A DNA stretch of 64,000 nucleotides from Halovenus carboxidivorans (GTDB lineage: Archaea > Halobacteriota > Halobacteria > Halobacteriales > Haloarculaceae). A program made the position numbers and the translations under genes. The notes under the pieces are model-generated. The model made no database searches and was not told the DNA's origin. It was given only the letters and a program-made list of their open reading frames with translations. The stretch is from assembly GCF_009831575.1 (NCBI RefSeq), contig NZ_WUUT01000003.1, positions 308,748 through 372,747 on the forward strand. Direction: 5' to 3'. Of this stretch, positions 52,720 to 62,052 are shown piece after piece; position 1 is the first letter of the stretch, and each line of letters starts with the position of its first letter.

Positions 52720-53877
52720 CTACTCCTGTAGTTCGCGCCCGAGTCGGTCGGCGACCGCCGCACCGAGGCCGGTTTTCGAGCCCTCGAACCACTCGATATC
52801 GTCGTCGACCAGGGCCGCCCGAGTCTCAGCACTGCCCATCACGTCGGCTGCGTTGCCGACGACGAAGGCAAGATCAGCGCGGTCGCGGATCTGCCGGGCC
52901 TGCTCGACGACGTTCTCGTCCTCGTCGTCGGTTTCGGCCTTGAATCCGACAATCGGCAACTCCGGGCGCTCCTCGCGGACGCTATCGATGAGTTTGGGCG
53001 TGGGCGTGAGGTCGAGGCTCAGATCGGCCTGCCCGGAGCGGATCTTCTGGTCCGTCGTTTCGACCGTGTAATCCGAGATTGCCGCCGCCGACACCAGGGC
53101 GTCGGCCGTCTCGGCGTGACCGAGAACGGCGTCGAGCATCTCCGCCGCGCTCTCGACCTGTTCGACGGTCGCCCACGGCAGGTCCTCGCCGTCGTGGACG
53201 AGCACGACGTCCGCTCCGCGGGCGTAACACGCGCGGGCGACCGCGCGCCCGGTCTTGCCCGAAGCGCGGTTCGACAGCGTCCGAATCGGATCGATGGATT
53301 CCGTCGTCGCGCCGCTGGTGACGATCACTGTCCGGTCCGCCAGCGTCTGTTCGGTCGTCGCCCGCGCCACCTCGGTGACGATGGCCGACTCGGTCGCGAT
53401 CTTCGCCTTCCCCTCCTCGATCCGCGGGTCGACGAAGTCGACACCCCACGATTCCAGCGTATCCAGCGCGTCCAGCACACCCGGGTGGTCGTACATCGGT
53501 TCGTGCATCGCCGGCACGACGAGGATGGGGGTCCCCGCGCCGAAGGCTGTCGTCGCGCAGGTCGTCACCGGCGTGTCGTCGACGGCGTGGGCCATCTTCC
53601 CGACGGTGTTGGCCGTGGCGGGAGCGATCACCAGCACGTCCGCCCAGCCGTCGTTGCCGCAGAGGTCGACGTGTTCGACTCGTCCCGTGATCTCGGTCAC
53701 GACATCGTTTTCCGTGGCGTATTCGAGCGACCAGGGGTGGATGATCCCCTCGGCGGCGGGGGTCATCACCGCCCGGACCGTCGCGCCCTGTCGACGCAGT
53801 TCGTGGGCCAGTTCGACGGTTTTGACGGCCGCAATCGACCCCGAGACGCCGAGGGCCACCCGGACACCGGAGAGCAT
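52720..53877 (-). CDS. coaBC: Bifunctional phosphopantothenoylcysteine decarboxylase / phosphopantothenate-cysteine ligase
   Basis: A 385-residue two-domain coenzyme A biosynthesis enzyme. The N-terminal FMN-dependent decarboxylase domain (VALGVSGSIAAVKT, APATANTVGKMAHAV, PAMHEPM) occupies ~1-180 and the ligase domain (VIVTSGATTESIDPIR, AAAISDYTV) the remainder. In archaea the ligase uses ATP or CTP depending on lineage. The ATG at 53877 is used, since the frame upstream starts only at GTG 53883. Confidence 0.94.
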   Translation of the reverse strand: MLSGVRVALGVSGSIAAVKTVELAHELRRQGATVRAVMTPAAEGIIHPWSLEYATENDVVTEITGRVEHVDLCGNDGWADVLVIAPATANTVGKMAHAVDDTPVTTCATTAFGAGTPILVVPAMHEPMYDHPGVLDALDTLESWGVDFVDPRIEEGKAKIATESAIVTEVARATTEQTLADRTVIVTSGATTESIDPIRTLSNRASGKTGRAVARACYARGADVVLVHDGEDLPWATVEQVESAAEMLDAVLGHAETADALVSAAAISDYTVETTDQKIRSGQADLSLDLTPTPKLIDSVREERPELPIVGFKAETDDEDENVVEQARQIRDRADLAFVVGNAADVMGSAETRAALVDDDIEWFEGSKTGLGAAVADRLGRELQE

Positions 53878-53957
53878 ACCCACACTCGGGAGCCGCTGTA
53901 CATAAGTCTCTGCGGTTTTCCGGAGAGTATAATCCGCTCGACGCCCAACGTCGAGAC

Positions 53958-54506
53958 ATGAAGGTGCGTGACTGGGAGGACATTCTGAGTGACGTCGTCG
54001 AAAGCGACGCGGAGCCGAGCGGCTGGCGCGCCATCGGCGGCGACCGCCGCAACGGCATCGGCGAGGATCTGTACATCGGCCATCCAGCCGTCGGTGCCTA
54101 CCAGCTCAAAACCTACGCGAAAAACTCCTTCCAGGTCGAGGGTGTCGGCGCACAGATCGCCCGCTCGCTGGACGACGAACTGGAACCGCTCTTTCCCGAC
54201 GAGGAGAGCAGCGGGCTGTTCGGCGTCCAGCAACCCTTCGAGGACGAGGAGGCCGCCAAGGAACGAGCCAAGGAACTCGAAACTGTCGTCGAGACACACG
54301 CCGACGCACCGACGACGCCGCAGGCTCTGTTCGAGGACATCATGGGCGCGCTCGATAGCCCCGCCTACGGGCCGATGGAGTTCGACCAGACCGACCGCCC
54401 GGACTCGATGGACGATCTGACCGATACCTTCGAGGAGGCCGAGGAGTTGCTCGACAAGGAGTTCGAGGACGTGATTGATGAGGGCGTCGAGCGTGGGTTC
54501 CACTGA
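53958..54506 (+). CDS. Conserved haloarchaeal protein, unknown function
   Basis: A 182-residue acidic soluble protein. The block GGDRRNGIGEDLYIGHPAVG followed by AYQLKTYAKNSFQVEGVGAQ looks conserved and might be a small alpha/beta core; the rest is helical and Asp/Glu-rich. No signal or membrane segment. Its TGA overlaps the ATG of the next small gene, so the two are likely co-transcribed. I do not recognise the family with certainty. Confidence 0.7.
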   Translation: MKVRDWEDILSDVVESDAEPSGWRAIGGDRRNGIGEDLYIGHPAVGAYQLKTYAKNSFQVEGVGAQIARSLDDELEPLFPDEESSGLFGVQQPFEDEEAAKERAKELETVVETHADAPTTPQALFEDIMGALDSPAYGPMEFDQTDRPDSMDDLTDTFEEAEELLDKEFEDVIDEGVERGFH

Positions 54507-54739
54507 TGGAACGGCCCGACCCAGACACAGAACGGGACCGCACGCTCTCGCGGCTCCGGATCGGCTTCGTCGTGCTGATCGGGATCTCCGCGGGCCTGAT
54601 CGCAAGCTACGCACAGGGCTCGCCGGCACAGATCCTGATCGCGGTCGGCGGCGGGACCGCGGTCGGCATCGGTCTCGTCTGGCTCGCTTTTCCCGAAGCC
54701 AGCAAGGAGTCTCCCGAGCAGATGGTCCGGCGGCGCTGA
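54506..54739 (+). CDS. Small membrane protein
   Basis: A 77-residue protein with two membrane helices (RLRIGFVVLIGISAGLIASYA and AQILIAVGGGTAVGIGLVWLAF) and hydrophilic ends. Start overlaps the preceding stop by one base (TGATG). Function unknown. Confidence 0.7.
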   Translation: MERPDPDTERDRTLSRLRIGFVVLIGISAGLIASYAQGSPAQILIAVGGGTAVGIGLVWLAFPEASKESPEQMVRRR

Positions 54740-54811
54740 CCGCCCACGCCCGGACGGTCTAACTACGTTCGGCCGACCGATTCGAGGTGACACTTTATCG
54801 ACTGAATCCAG

Positions 54812-56044
54812 TTAGACCGGATCGACCAACTCCTCACCGTCGACCATGTGCTCGGCAACGGCGTCGAGATCCAGCGTCACGCCGAGTCCCGGCCGCTCCG
54901 GGACGGTGATCGATCCGTCTTCGATGACCGACTCCTCGACCAGATCCGCCCACCAGTCGAGTTCGTAGCTGTGATACTCCACGGCCAGCGCGTTCGGAAC
55001 CGCAGCGCCGACGTGGGCGCTTGCGACCGTCCCGACGGGCGAGGAGACGTTGTGCATCGCGACCGGAACGTAGTACTGATTCGCCAGGTCGGCAATCTTC
55101 CGCGTCTCGCGCATCCCCCCGACCTTCGGCACGTCTGGGGCGAGGATGTCGACGGCTTCTGACTCGATCAGCCGTCGGTGCTCGCTCAGCCGATAGCGGT
55201 TCTCGCCGGCCGCAATCGGCGTCGTCGTCGACCGGGTGACCGTCTCCTGTACGTCGAGGTTCTCCGGCGGAACGGGATCTTCGAGCCACCAGACGTCGTA
55301 CTCCTCCACGGCGCCGGCGAGGCGTTCGGCGGAGTTTCCGGCAAACGACCAGTGGCAGTCGAAGGCGACGTCGGCCCGGTCTCTCACCTGCTCGGTCACC
55401 CGCTCGACAATCTCTGTTTTGTGTCGGATCTCCCCGGGGCGGAGATGCCGGTTCGCTCTGTCTTTCTCCTGACCAGAGGACACGTCGAGATCGAATTTCA
55501 GGGCGTCGTAGCCCAACTCCTCGACGACACGCTCGGCCTCCACGGCACAGGCGTCGGGGTCGGCCTCGGCTTCGGTGTGACAGTCACAGTAGGCCCGCAC
55601 CTCGTCGCGGTACTTCCCCCCAAGTAGCTGGTAGGCCGGCACGTCGAGCAGTTTTCCAGCCAGGTCGTGCAACGCGATTTCGATGCCCGAAATCGCCGTG
55701 ACCGTCACGCCCTCGATAGAGCCCTCGCCGGACATCTTCTGGATCAGATGCTCGTACAGCCGGTCGATATCGAGGGGGTTCTCCCCGAGTACGAACGGTT
55801 TCATCCGCTCGATTAACTCGGGTACGCCCGCCCCCCAGTACGCCTCGCCGGTTCCCGCGACGCCGGCGTCGGTGTAGACCCGGACGAGTGTCCACGGGAA
55901 GTTCCCGTCGACCATCGTCGTCTGTACGTCCGTGATCTCGATATCTCGCGGCCCGCGATCCGCCGTTACACCCATCGTCTCCGCGGAGAGGTCCCGCATC
56001 GTATACTCCGCGTTCGGATCGCGAAGCTCCGTGTATTCGGTCAT
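54812..56044 (-). CDS. D-gluconate (or xylonate) dehydratase, enolase superfamily
   Basis: A 410-residue mandelate racemase/enolase-family sugar-acid dehydratase. Visible features are the cap-domain segment VRVYTDAGVAGTGEAYWG, the catalytic lysine region YDALKFDLDVSS, metal-binding VAFDCHWSF, WWLEDPVPPENLD and GENRYRL, and the general acid His in PVAMHNVSSP. Placed next to a KDG aldolase and glucose dehydrogenase, gluconate is the most likely substrate, as in the semi-phosphorylative Entner-Doudoroff pathway. Xylonate dehydratase is a close alternative. Confidence 0.87.
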   Translation of the reverse strand: MTEYTELRDPNAEYTMRDLSAETMGVTADRGPRDIEITDVQTTMVDGNFPWTLVRVYTDAGVAGTGEAYWGAGVPELIERMKPFVLGENPLDIDRLYEHLIQKMSGEGSIEGVTVTAISGIEIALHDLAGKLLDVPAYQLLGGKYRDEVRAYCDCHTEAEADPDACAVEAERVVEELGYDALKFDLDVSSGQEKDRANRHLRPGEIRHKTEIVERVTEQVRDRADVAFDCHWSFAGNSAERLAGAVEEYDVWWLEDPVPPENLDVQETVTRSTTTPIAAGENRYRLSEHRRLIESEAVDILAPDVPKVGGMRETRKIADLANQYYVPVAMHNVSSPVGTVASAHVGAAVPNALAVEYHSYELDWWADLVEESVIEDGSITVPERPGLGVTLDLDAVAEHMVDGEELVDPV

Positions 56045-56095
56045 ACCTTCCTTTCACCCGCCACCACCATAGCCTTCTTGCCGGACGGGACCCCG

Positions 56096-57010
56096 TTAGA
56101 GCAGGCCGAGATCCCGAAGGTCCGCTTCGAGTTCCCTCCGCTCGCCATCGCCCATCGTTCGCAACGGCTCGCGCAGGCCGCCGACATCGAACGGGAGGTC
56201 GCGCAACTGGAGGGCTGTCTTGACACCGGCCATGTACGGGCCGCGTTTCAGGGCGTTTCGGACCCCGAACACTTCCGACTGGAGTTCGCCGGCCCGCTCT
56301 TCCTCGCCGGCGTCGTAGGCCGCGTAGAGGTCGACGACGAGTTCGGGGAAGACGTTCGCGACGGCGCTGACCAGCCCCGCACAGCCGAGGTCGAGACCCG
56401 CGTGCAACAGCGAATCCGAGCCGGCCATGTAGGTCAGTTCGGGGCGGCGGTCGATAGCTTCGGCAAGCCAGGGCACGTCCTTCGAGGAGTCTTTCAACCC
56501 GGCGACGCCGTCGATTGCGGCGATCCGTTCGACGGCCGACAGCGAGAGTTCGTTGCCGGTCTTGCTCGGGATGTGATAGACGTACACCGGCACGTCGACC
56601 GCCCCCGCGAGCCGTCGGTAGTGTTCGACTGCGCCGTCTTCGTCGACCGGGTAGTAGTACGGCGTCACCGCGACGACGCCGTCGGCCCCGACGGACTCGG
56701 CGTGTCTGGCGTGTGCGACGGTCGTCCGGGTGGCGGGTGCCCCGACGCCGGCGATCACGGGTACGTCGACACTCTCCGCGACGGCCTCGACCACCCGCCG
56801 GCGCTCGTCGTCGCTCAACAGCGCGAACTCGCCGTTCGTCCCGAGTGGGAACACCGCCGCCGCGCCCGCCTCTGTGACGAACTCGGCGTGAGCGACGGTC
56901 GCCTCGGGGTCGACCGCCCCCGACTCGTCGAACGCAGTGACAGTCGGCGGCACGACGCCGGCGATTCCAAGCGGATCCTGTCTGCCCGGCGCGGGTGCGT
57001 GTTCGGTCAT
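56096..57010 (-). CDS. kdgA: 2-dehydro-3-deoxygluconate (KDG/KDPG) aldolase, DapA family
   Basis: A class I Schiff-base aldolase of 304 residues. The catalytic lysine is in GLKDSS, the tyrosine region VYVYHIPSKTG sits where DapA-family enzymes hold the catalytic Tyr, and the N-terminal loop FPLGTNGEFALL replaces the usual GTTGE. It follows the dehydratase gene's strand and is 51 nt upstream, forming a unit with it. It would cleave KDG or its 6-phosphate to pyruvate and a triose. Confidence 0.87.
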   Translation of the reverse strand: MTEHAPAPGRQDPLGIAGVVPPTVTAFDESGAVDPEATVAHAEFVTEAGAAAVFPLGTNGEFALLSDDERRRVVEAVAESVDVPVIAGVGAPATRTTVAHARHAESVGADGVVAVTPYYYPVDEDGAVEHYRRLAGAVDVPVYVYHIPSKTGNELSLSAVERIAAIDGVAGLKDSSKDVPWLAEAIDRRPELTYMAGSDSLLHAGLDLGCAGLVSAVANVFPELVVDLYAAYDAGEEERAGELQSEVFGVRNALKRGPYMAGVKTALQLRDLPFDVGGLREPLRTMGDGERRELEADLRDLGLL

Positions 57011-57090
57011 ACGATCGGTTTCAGCCGCCGAACGCAAAGTGGTACCGACCGTCCAGTACATACTTCCACGCAGCCTTCGTATAGCGTGTC

Positions 57091-58149
57091 ATGTACGCGA
57101 TCGGCGTGAAGCGGGACACCTCGGGACCGCAACTGCTGGAGATTCCGCGCCCAGAGCCGGCCCCGGGTGAGGCGCTGGTCCGGACGCTACGGGTGGGTGT
57201 GGACGGCACCGACCACGAGGTGCTGGACGGGACACACGGAGGCTTCCCGGCGGAGGAGGAGCATCTGGTGCTCGGCCACGAGGCCGTCGGCGTCGTCGAG
57301 GAGCCCAACGACACCGAGTTCAACCGCGGCGACGTGGTCGTCCCGACGGTCCGGCGCCCCCCCGCCGGTGGCAACGAGTACTTCGAGCGCGGGGAGGCGG
57401 ACATGGCCCCGCCGGAGGCGACGCTGGAGCGGGGCATCGACGGTGCCCATGGCTTCATGAGCGAGTATTTCACCAGCCCCGCGGAGTATCTCATCGACGT
57501 GCCCGACCGCCTGGCCGAGTACGGCTTTCTGACCGAGCCGGTCAGTATCTCCGAGAAGGCGCTCGAACTCGCCCGACAGTCACGGGCGGGCTTTTCGTGG
57601 GTGCCCGAGACCGCGCTCGTTCTCGGCAACGGCTCGCTCGGACTACTCACGGTCGCGATGCTGGTCGAGGAGATGGAGACGTACTGTCTCGGTCGGCGCG
57701 ACCGGTCCGACCCGACCGTCGACGTGCTCGACATGCTCGGTGCGACGTACGTCGACGGTCGGGAGACGCCGGTTTCCGAGATTCCGAACCGTTACGAGGC
57801 CCCGGATCTGGTCTACGAGGCGACCGGGTACGCGGAACACGCGCTAACCGGCGTCCAAGCCCTCGCTCCGAACGGCGTCGCGGCGCTGCTCGGCCTCCCG
57901 GGTCCCGACGAGCGGTCGGTCGACCTCGGGGCCTACCACAAGGATCTGGTCATGCACAACAAGGCCGTCGTCGGGAGCGTCAACTCTGGCCCACGGCACT
58001 TCCGGGCGGCCGCGGAAACCCTCGACGGTCTCGACGCGACGTTTCTGGATGCGCTCGTCACGACCCTCGCGGACTACCGCGAGTTCGAGTCGGCGTTTGC
58101 GACCGACGCCTCGACCATCAAAGCCGCCGTCCAGTTCCACGAGTTCTAA
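57091..58149 (+). CDS. gdh: Glucose 1-dehydrogenase (zinc MDR family)
   Basis: A 352-residue haloarchaeal-type glucose dehydrogenase that oxidises glucose to gluconolactone with NADP+. Motifs include the zinc region GHEAVGVVEE, FMSEYFTSPAEYL, and LGNGSLGLLTVAM (cofactor glycine motif) with the GRRDRSDP segment that fits NADP+ preference. It is divergent from kdgA over an ~80-bp shared promoter. Its stop overlaps the universal stress protein stop by 4 nt. Confidence 0.9.
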   Translation: MYAIGVKRDTSGPQLLEIPRPEPAPGEALVRTLRVGVDGTDHEVLDGTHGGFPAEEEHLVLGHEAVGVVEEPNDTEFNRGDVVVPTVRRPPAGGNEYFERGEADMAPPEATLERGIDGAHGFMSEYFTSPAEYLIDVPDRLAEYGFLTEPVSISEKALELARQSRAGFSWVPETALVLGNGSLGLLTVAMLVEEMETYCLGRRDRSDPTVDVLDMLGATYVDGRETPVSEIPNRYEAPDLVYEATGYAEHALTGVQALAPNGVAALLGLPGPDERSVDLGAYHKDLVMHNKAVVGSVNSGPRHFRAAAETLDGLDATFLDALVTTLADYREFESAFATDASTIKAAVQFHEF

Positions 58150-58583
58150 CCTTTGACGAGCGTTACCGGACAGGGTGCGTCGACCATGAGTTCCTGTGCG
58201 GTCGACCCGAAAACGACCTTCCCGCTCGGTGACCGCCTGCTTCCCCCGACGAGAACGAGATCCGCACTCAGGTTCTCGGTCAGGCTGACTACCCCGTGTG
58301 TAGCGTCACTCAGACAGCCGTGTATCCGGTAGGAGAGTCCGGCTTCGTTGACGGCTCGTTCGAGCGGTTCGAGCGCACCGCTCTCCTGTGCGACCTGCGT
58401 CGGCGTCGGCTCCGGTCGGTCGAGCCCTGCCTCGGCGTCGTCGTAGGCAGTCTCGGAGAAGACCCGAACCAGTTCGACGGTCGCGGCCGCCGGTCCGGCG
58501 ATGTCGACCGCGGTCGTCGCCAGCGCATCGAGCCGGTCTGTGTCCCCCTCGTCGACGGCCACGAGGACCGTTTCCAGACCCAT
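58146..58583 (-). CDS. Universal stress protein (UspA family)
   Basis: A 145-residue Usp-fold protein, likely ATP-binding: N-terminal VLVAVDEGDTDRL and C-terminal LVGGSRRSPSGKVVFGSTAQELM with the G-2x-G-9x-G-(S/T) nucleotide motif. Cytosolic. It lies between gdh (convergent, 4-nt overlap) and elp3, unlinked in function as far as can be seen. Confidence 0.9.
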   Translation of the reverse strand: MGLETVLVAVDEGDTDRLDALATTAVDIAGPAAATVELVRVFSETAYDDAEAGLDRPEPTPTQVAQESGALEPLERAVNEAGLSYRIHGCLSDATHGVVSLTENLSADLVLVGGSRRSPSGKVVFGSTAQELMVDAPCPVTLVKG

Positions 58584-58626
58584 ACAGAGGAGGTCGCGGA
58601 CGACGCAGTTGAACCTATCGGCCGTC

Positions 58627-60294
58627 TCAGAGCCGTTTGCTGACGTACGGCCCGTCCTGCCTGTAGCCGAGTTTCTCGCGGTAGTACTCTCGGACGCCGA
58701 TCCCGCTGAGGACGGCTAGTTTCCCGTAGCCCGCGTTCGCGGCGATGTCCTCGGCTTTCCGGAGCAACTGCTTGCCGTAGCCCTGGTGTTGGTGTTCCTC
58801 GACCAGACCGTCCCCGTCGGCGATATCACCGACACCGACCTGGCTGCCGTAGACGTGCAGTTCCCGGACGACCGCCGCGTTGTCGAGTTCCCGCCGCACC
58901 GGATCGTTCGGGAACCGGAGCCGACAGAAGCCGACGAGTAGATCCTTCTCGAAGTCCTCGACGCTGATGAAGTACTCCGTCCCGCCGCCGGCCTCGTACT
59001 CCAGTACGTCCATCTCGACTGATTCCGGCTGTTCGTCGTTGTGTCCGACCTCTCGACAGCGGATACACTCACACTCCCAGCCGTGCTCGTCCATGCGCTC
59101 CCAGGCTAGCTGTCGGAGGTTGGACTTCCAGACGCCGCCCTCGATGAAGTCGGCGGGGATGTCCCGCTGGACGCGCTGGAGTCGCGTGTACCGCGGGATC
59201 ATGTTCATAATCTCGGCGACGAGTTCGGCGGCTTCCTCGTTCGAGAGCGGCTCGAAGTCGTCGTTGTGCCACCAGTCGTACACCGCCGTCCCCTCGACGA
59301 CCAGCGTCGGGTAGATCTTCAGGAAGTCGGGTTTGTACTCCGCCCGCTGGAAGATCCGCCGGAAATCCTCCAGACACATCTCCTTGGACATGCCGGGCTG
59401 GCCGGGCATCATGTGAAAGCCCACTTTGAACCCGGAGTCCCGGAGCCGGCGGTTCGCGTCGATGGAGTCCTGGACGCCGTGGCCGCGGTGCATCTCCCGG
59501 TTGATCCGCTCGTAGGTCGTCTGGACGCCGACCTCCACTTTCGTCCCGCCGAGATCCAGCATCCGGTCGATCTGCTCGGGATCACACCAGTCCGGTTTCG
59601 TCTCGAAGGTCGTGGCGACGTTGCGGATCGAGCCGGTCTCGTTCTCCGCGATCACGTCCTCCAGGTACGAAAACTCGTACTCGTCGGGATCCTGTGCGAA
59701 ACTCTCCGTCTGTGACGGATTCGGCTCCTTCTCCGGGTCGAAGTCGTTCATCGCCTCCAGGGCGCGCTTGACGAACCACTCCTGGTAGTCGTGGCTCCGG
59801 GCGGTCATCGTTCCGCCCATCAGAATGAGTTCGACCTTGTCGATGGGGTGGCCGATCTCACGCAGTTGTTCGAGCCGCAGCCAGACCTGCCCGTAGGGGT
59901 CGTAGTCGTTTTGCTCCCCGCGCGCGGCCGCGGGCTCGTGGCCGGTGTAGCTCTGTGCGCTGGAAAACTCCGAGTCCGGCCCGCCCGGACAGTACAGACA
60001 CTTTCCGTGTGGACACCGCTCCGGGGAGGTCATGATCGCGACCGGCGAGACCCCGGAGGCCGTCCGGACGGGTTTGCGCTGGAGGACGGCTTCGAGTTCG
60101 TCTCGTTTCTCCGCCGGCGCGAAATCCAGGAGATCGGAGTGTCGGGGGACTTTCGGCGCGGAATACTTTCCACAGACTTCCTTCTTGGCAGATTCGAGAT
60201 CGTCGCGTTCAATCTCCCCCGCGAGGATCCGGTCGACTAGCTCCGCGCAGACCTGCTCGAACGCTTCCGTCTCCTCGGCGGTCTCCGTACTCAT
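58627..60294 (-). CDS. elp3: Elp3 tRNA U34-modifying radical SAM/acetyltransferase
   Basis: Archaeal Elp3, 555 residues, which attaches a carboxymethyl-type group to the wobble uridine of certain tRNAs. The radical-SAM domain begins near residue 80, with cluster motif CPHGKCLYCPGG and MGGTMTARSHDYQ. The C-terminal GNAT domain (ISVEDFEKDLLVGFCRLR, EHQHQGYGKQLLRKAE) provides the acetyl-CoA site. Length is normal. In archaea Elp3 acts alone, without the other Elongator subunits. Confidence 0.95.
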   Translation of the reverse strand: MSTETAEETEAFEQVCAELVDRILAGEIERDDLESAKKEVCGKYSAPKVPRHSDLLDFAPAEKRDELEAVLQRKPVRTASGVSPVAIMTSPERCPHGKCLYCPGGPDSEFSSAQSYTGHEPAAARGEQNDYDPYGQVWLRLEQLREIGHPIDKVELILMGGTMTARSHDYQEWFVKRALEAMNDFDPEKEPNPSQTESFAQDPDEYEFSYLEDVIAENETGSIRNVATTFETKPDWCDPEQIDRMLDLGGTKVEVGVQTTYERINREMHRGHGVQDSIDANRRLRDSGFKVGFHMMPGQPGMSKEMCLEDFRRIFQRAEYKPDFLKIYPTLVVEGTAVYDWWHNDDFEPLSNEEAAELVAEIMNMIPRYTRLQRVQRDIPADFIEGGVWKSNLRQLAWERMDEHGWECECIRCREVGHNDEQPESVEMDVLEYEAGGGTEYFISVEDFEKDLLVGFCRLRFPNDPVRRELDNAAVVRELHVYGSQVGVGDIADGDGLVEEHQHQGYGKQLLRKAEDIAANAGYGKLAVLSGIGVREYYREKLGYRQDGPYVSKRL

Positions 60295-60409
60295 CGGCTA
60301 GTACTGGCCGATACGGGCGAATAACCGTTTCGCTTGCCCGTCTTTGCCTCTCTCACCGGCGGAACCGACCGCCACCTTTTACATTCCTGCTTATGAATGG
60401 CCGGATGCA

Positions 60410-60640
60410 ATGGGACTACTCGATTCAGTTGGCGCGCTCGCAGCCAGTATCATCGCGGCAATTATCTTCCTCGTATTCGCCATCCTGAGCATGTTCGTCA
60501 CCGTCTTTATCGTCGACGCTGCAGCGAGCATCGCCGGTCTCAACCCGAGTGATGGCTTTGTCGTTCTCGGTGCGGCGATTATCGCCGGTGCGGCAATCGC
60601 GGCCGGCGGATCCGGGCTGGCGCTTACCGACCAGCCGTAA
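60410..60640 (+). CDS. Small membrane protein
   Basis: A 76-residue protein with two strongly hydrophobic segments (GALAASIIAAIIFLVFAILSM and GFVVLGAAIIAGAAIAAGGS). The ATG at 60410 (MGLLDSVG) is preferred: an AT-rich TTTTACATTCC lies ~35 nt upstream, and the longer frame is unlike a membrane-protein start. Function unknown. Confidence 0.7.
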   Translation: MGLLDSVGALAASIIAAIIFLVFAILSMFVTVFIVDAAASIAGLNPSDGFVVLGAAIIAGAAIAAGGSGLALTDQP

Positions 60641-60711
60641 CGTCGTTACCGTCCCGCCGTCTCCGAGATCAGACAGTGGCTTTTTACCGTTCGTCTGTGC
60701 AATTGTCAGTG

Positions 60712-62052
60712 ATGAATTCTCCGAACGTCGTCTTCGTTCTTCTCGATACGGTCCGCGCCGACAGAGTCTCGGCGCTCGGATACGACCGGAAGACGACACC
60801 GAACTTCGACGCTTTCGCGGACGAGGAGACCCTGTACACCGACGCCGTCGCCCAGGCCCCGTGGTCCGTCCCCTCTCACGCCTCGCTGTTCACCGGCACG
60901 TACCCCGCGGAACACGGCGCGACGATTGCCAGCCCGGTGCTCACCGGTGAACCGACACTCGCGGAACTGCTCTCCGACGCGGGGTACGACACCTACGCTG
61001 TCTCGCCAAACGAGTACGTCCGACCCGCTACCGGGTTCGCACGCGGGTTCGACAGCTACGAGACACTCTCGCTGACGGAGCCGTCGGTCGTCGCGGACCT
61101 GCTCGCCCGGCCGGTCAACTGGTTTACGAGCACCGCCTGGGTCCGCCGGCCGGTCGAGTGGGCGTTCAACAGGCTCCAGAGCACCGGAAGCGTGACGACC
61201 GACCCGGCCCCTCCCGCGGAGGACGGACTCCTCGACGCCGTTGCCAACCGGATCGAACGCGCCGACGATCCCTTCTTTCTGTTCGTCAACCTCTTCGACG
61301 CCCATCTGCCCCGCTCGCCCGCTCCGGAGTTCGCTCGACAGTTCGTCGACGACGACCTCGCCGACGTTCCGATCGTCGAACGCGAACGAACGCACACGCT
61401 TGGCGGACACACGATGGACGAGCGCGGACTCAGGAAGTTCCGTCAGTTGTACGACGCCGACGTTAGAACGACCGACGAACGGTTCGGCCGACTCGTCGGG
61501 ATTCTCCGGCAATCCGGCGTCTTCGAGGACTCTCTGGTGGTCGCCGTCTCCGACCACGGCGAACAGCTCGGGGAGTACGGGCTGGTCGGCCACCAGTTCA
61601 GCGTCTTCGACGGGGCCGTTTCGGTCCCGCTCGCGATTCGGTTCCCCGATGGGGGTCCCGACCGCGTGGACGACCAGGTGGAGATTCGCCGCCTCTTTCA
61701 TACGGTTCTCGACGAGGCCGGCGCCCGCTCCTACCCGGAACAGTCGCTCCGCAGCGGTCCCGGCGACGAACTCGCCCGCGGGGCGTACCACTCGCCGATG
61801 CTGGATATCGAGGCGCTTTTGCGCACCGGCACGGTTCGGTACGACCGCGACCTGCTCGGTGAGCCGCTCTCGTTCGTCCGGGACGGCGACACCAAGGTGG
61901 TCTCTTTCGACGGGACGGAGTGGCTGTTCGAGACGCCCGAGCGCGGACAGCCGCCGATCACGAAAGCCGACCCTCCGGGGCTATCCGAACGACTCCCGAT
62001 CACCGACGAACAGGCGACCCTAGAGGTCAGCTCCAACGGCCGCCTCGACTGA
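60712..62052 (+). CDS. Sulfatase/alkaline-phosphatase-superfamily hydrolase
   Basis: A 446-residue protein of the sulfatase fold. Metal and substrate motifs include NVVFVLLDTVRADRVSALGY near the N-terminus and VVAVSDHGEQLGEYG. The catalytic segment reads APWSVPSHASLFTGTYPAEHG: serine takes the formylglycine position and the usual arginine is histidine, so it may not act as a classic sulfatase but as a phosphohydrolase or phosphotransferase. The ATG at 60712 is used. The 3' end overlaps pyrD by 33 nt. Confidence 0.85.
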   Translation: MNSPNVVFVLLDTVRADRVSALGYDRKTTPNFDAFADEETLYTDAVAQAPWSVPSHASLFTGTYPAEHGATIASPVLTGEPTLAELLSDAGYDTYAVSPNEYVRPATGFARGFDSYETLSLTEPSVVADLLARPVNWFTSTAWVRRPVEWAFNRLQSTGSVTTDPAPPAEDGLLDAVANRIERADDPFFLFVNLFDAHLPRSPAPEFARQFVDDDLADVPIVERERTHTLGGHTMDERGLRKFRQLYDADVRTTDERFGRLVGILRQSGVFEDSLVVAVSDHGEQLGEYGLVGHQFSVFDGAVSVPLAIRFPDGGPDRVDDQVEIRRLFHTVLDEAGARSYPEQSLRSGPGDELARGAYHSPMLDIEALLRTGTVRYDRDLLGEPLSFVRDGDTKVVSFDGTEWLFETPERGQPPITKADPPGLSERLPITDEQATLEVSSNGRLD

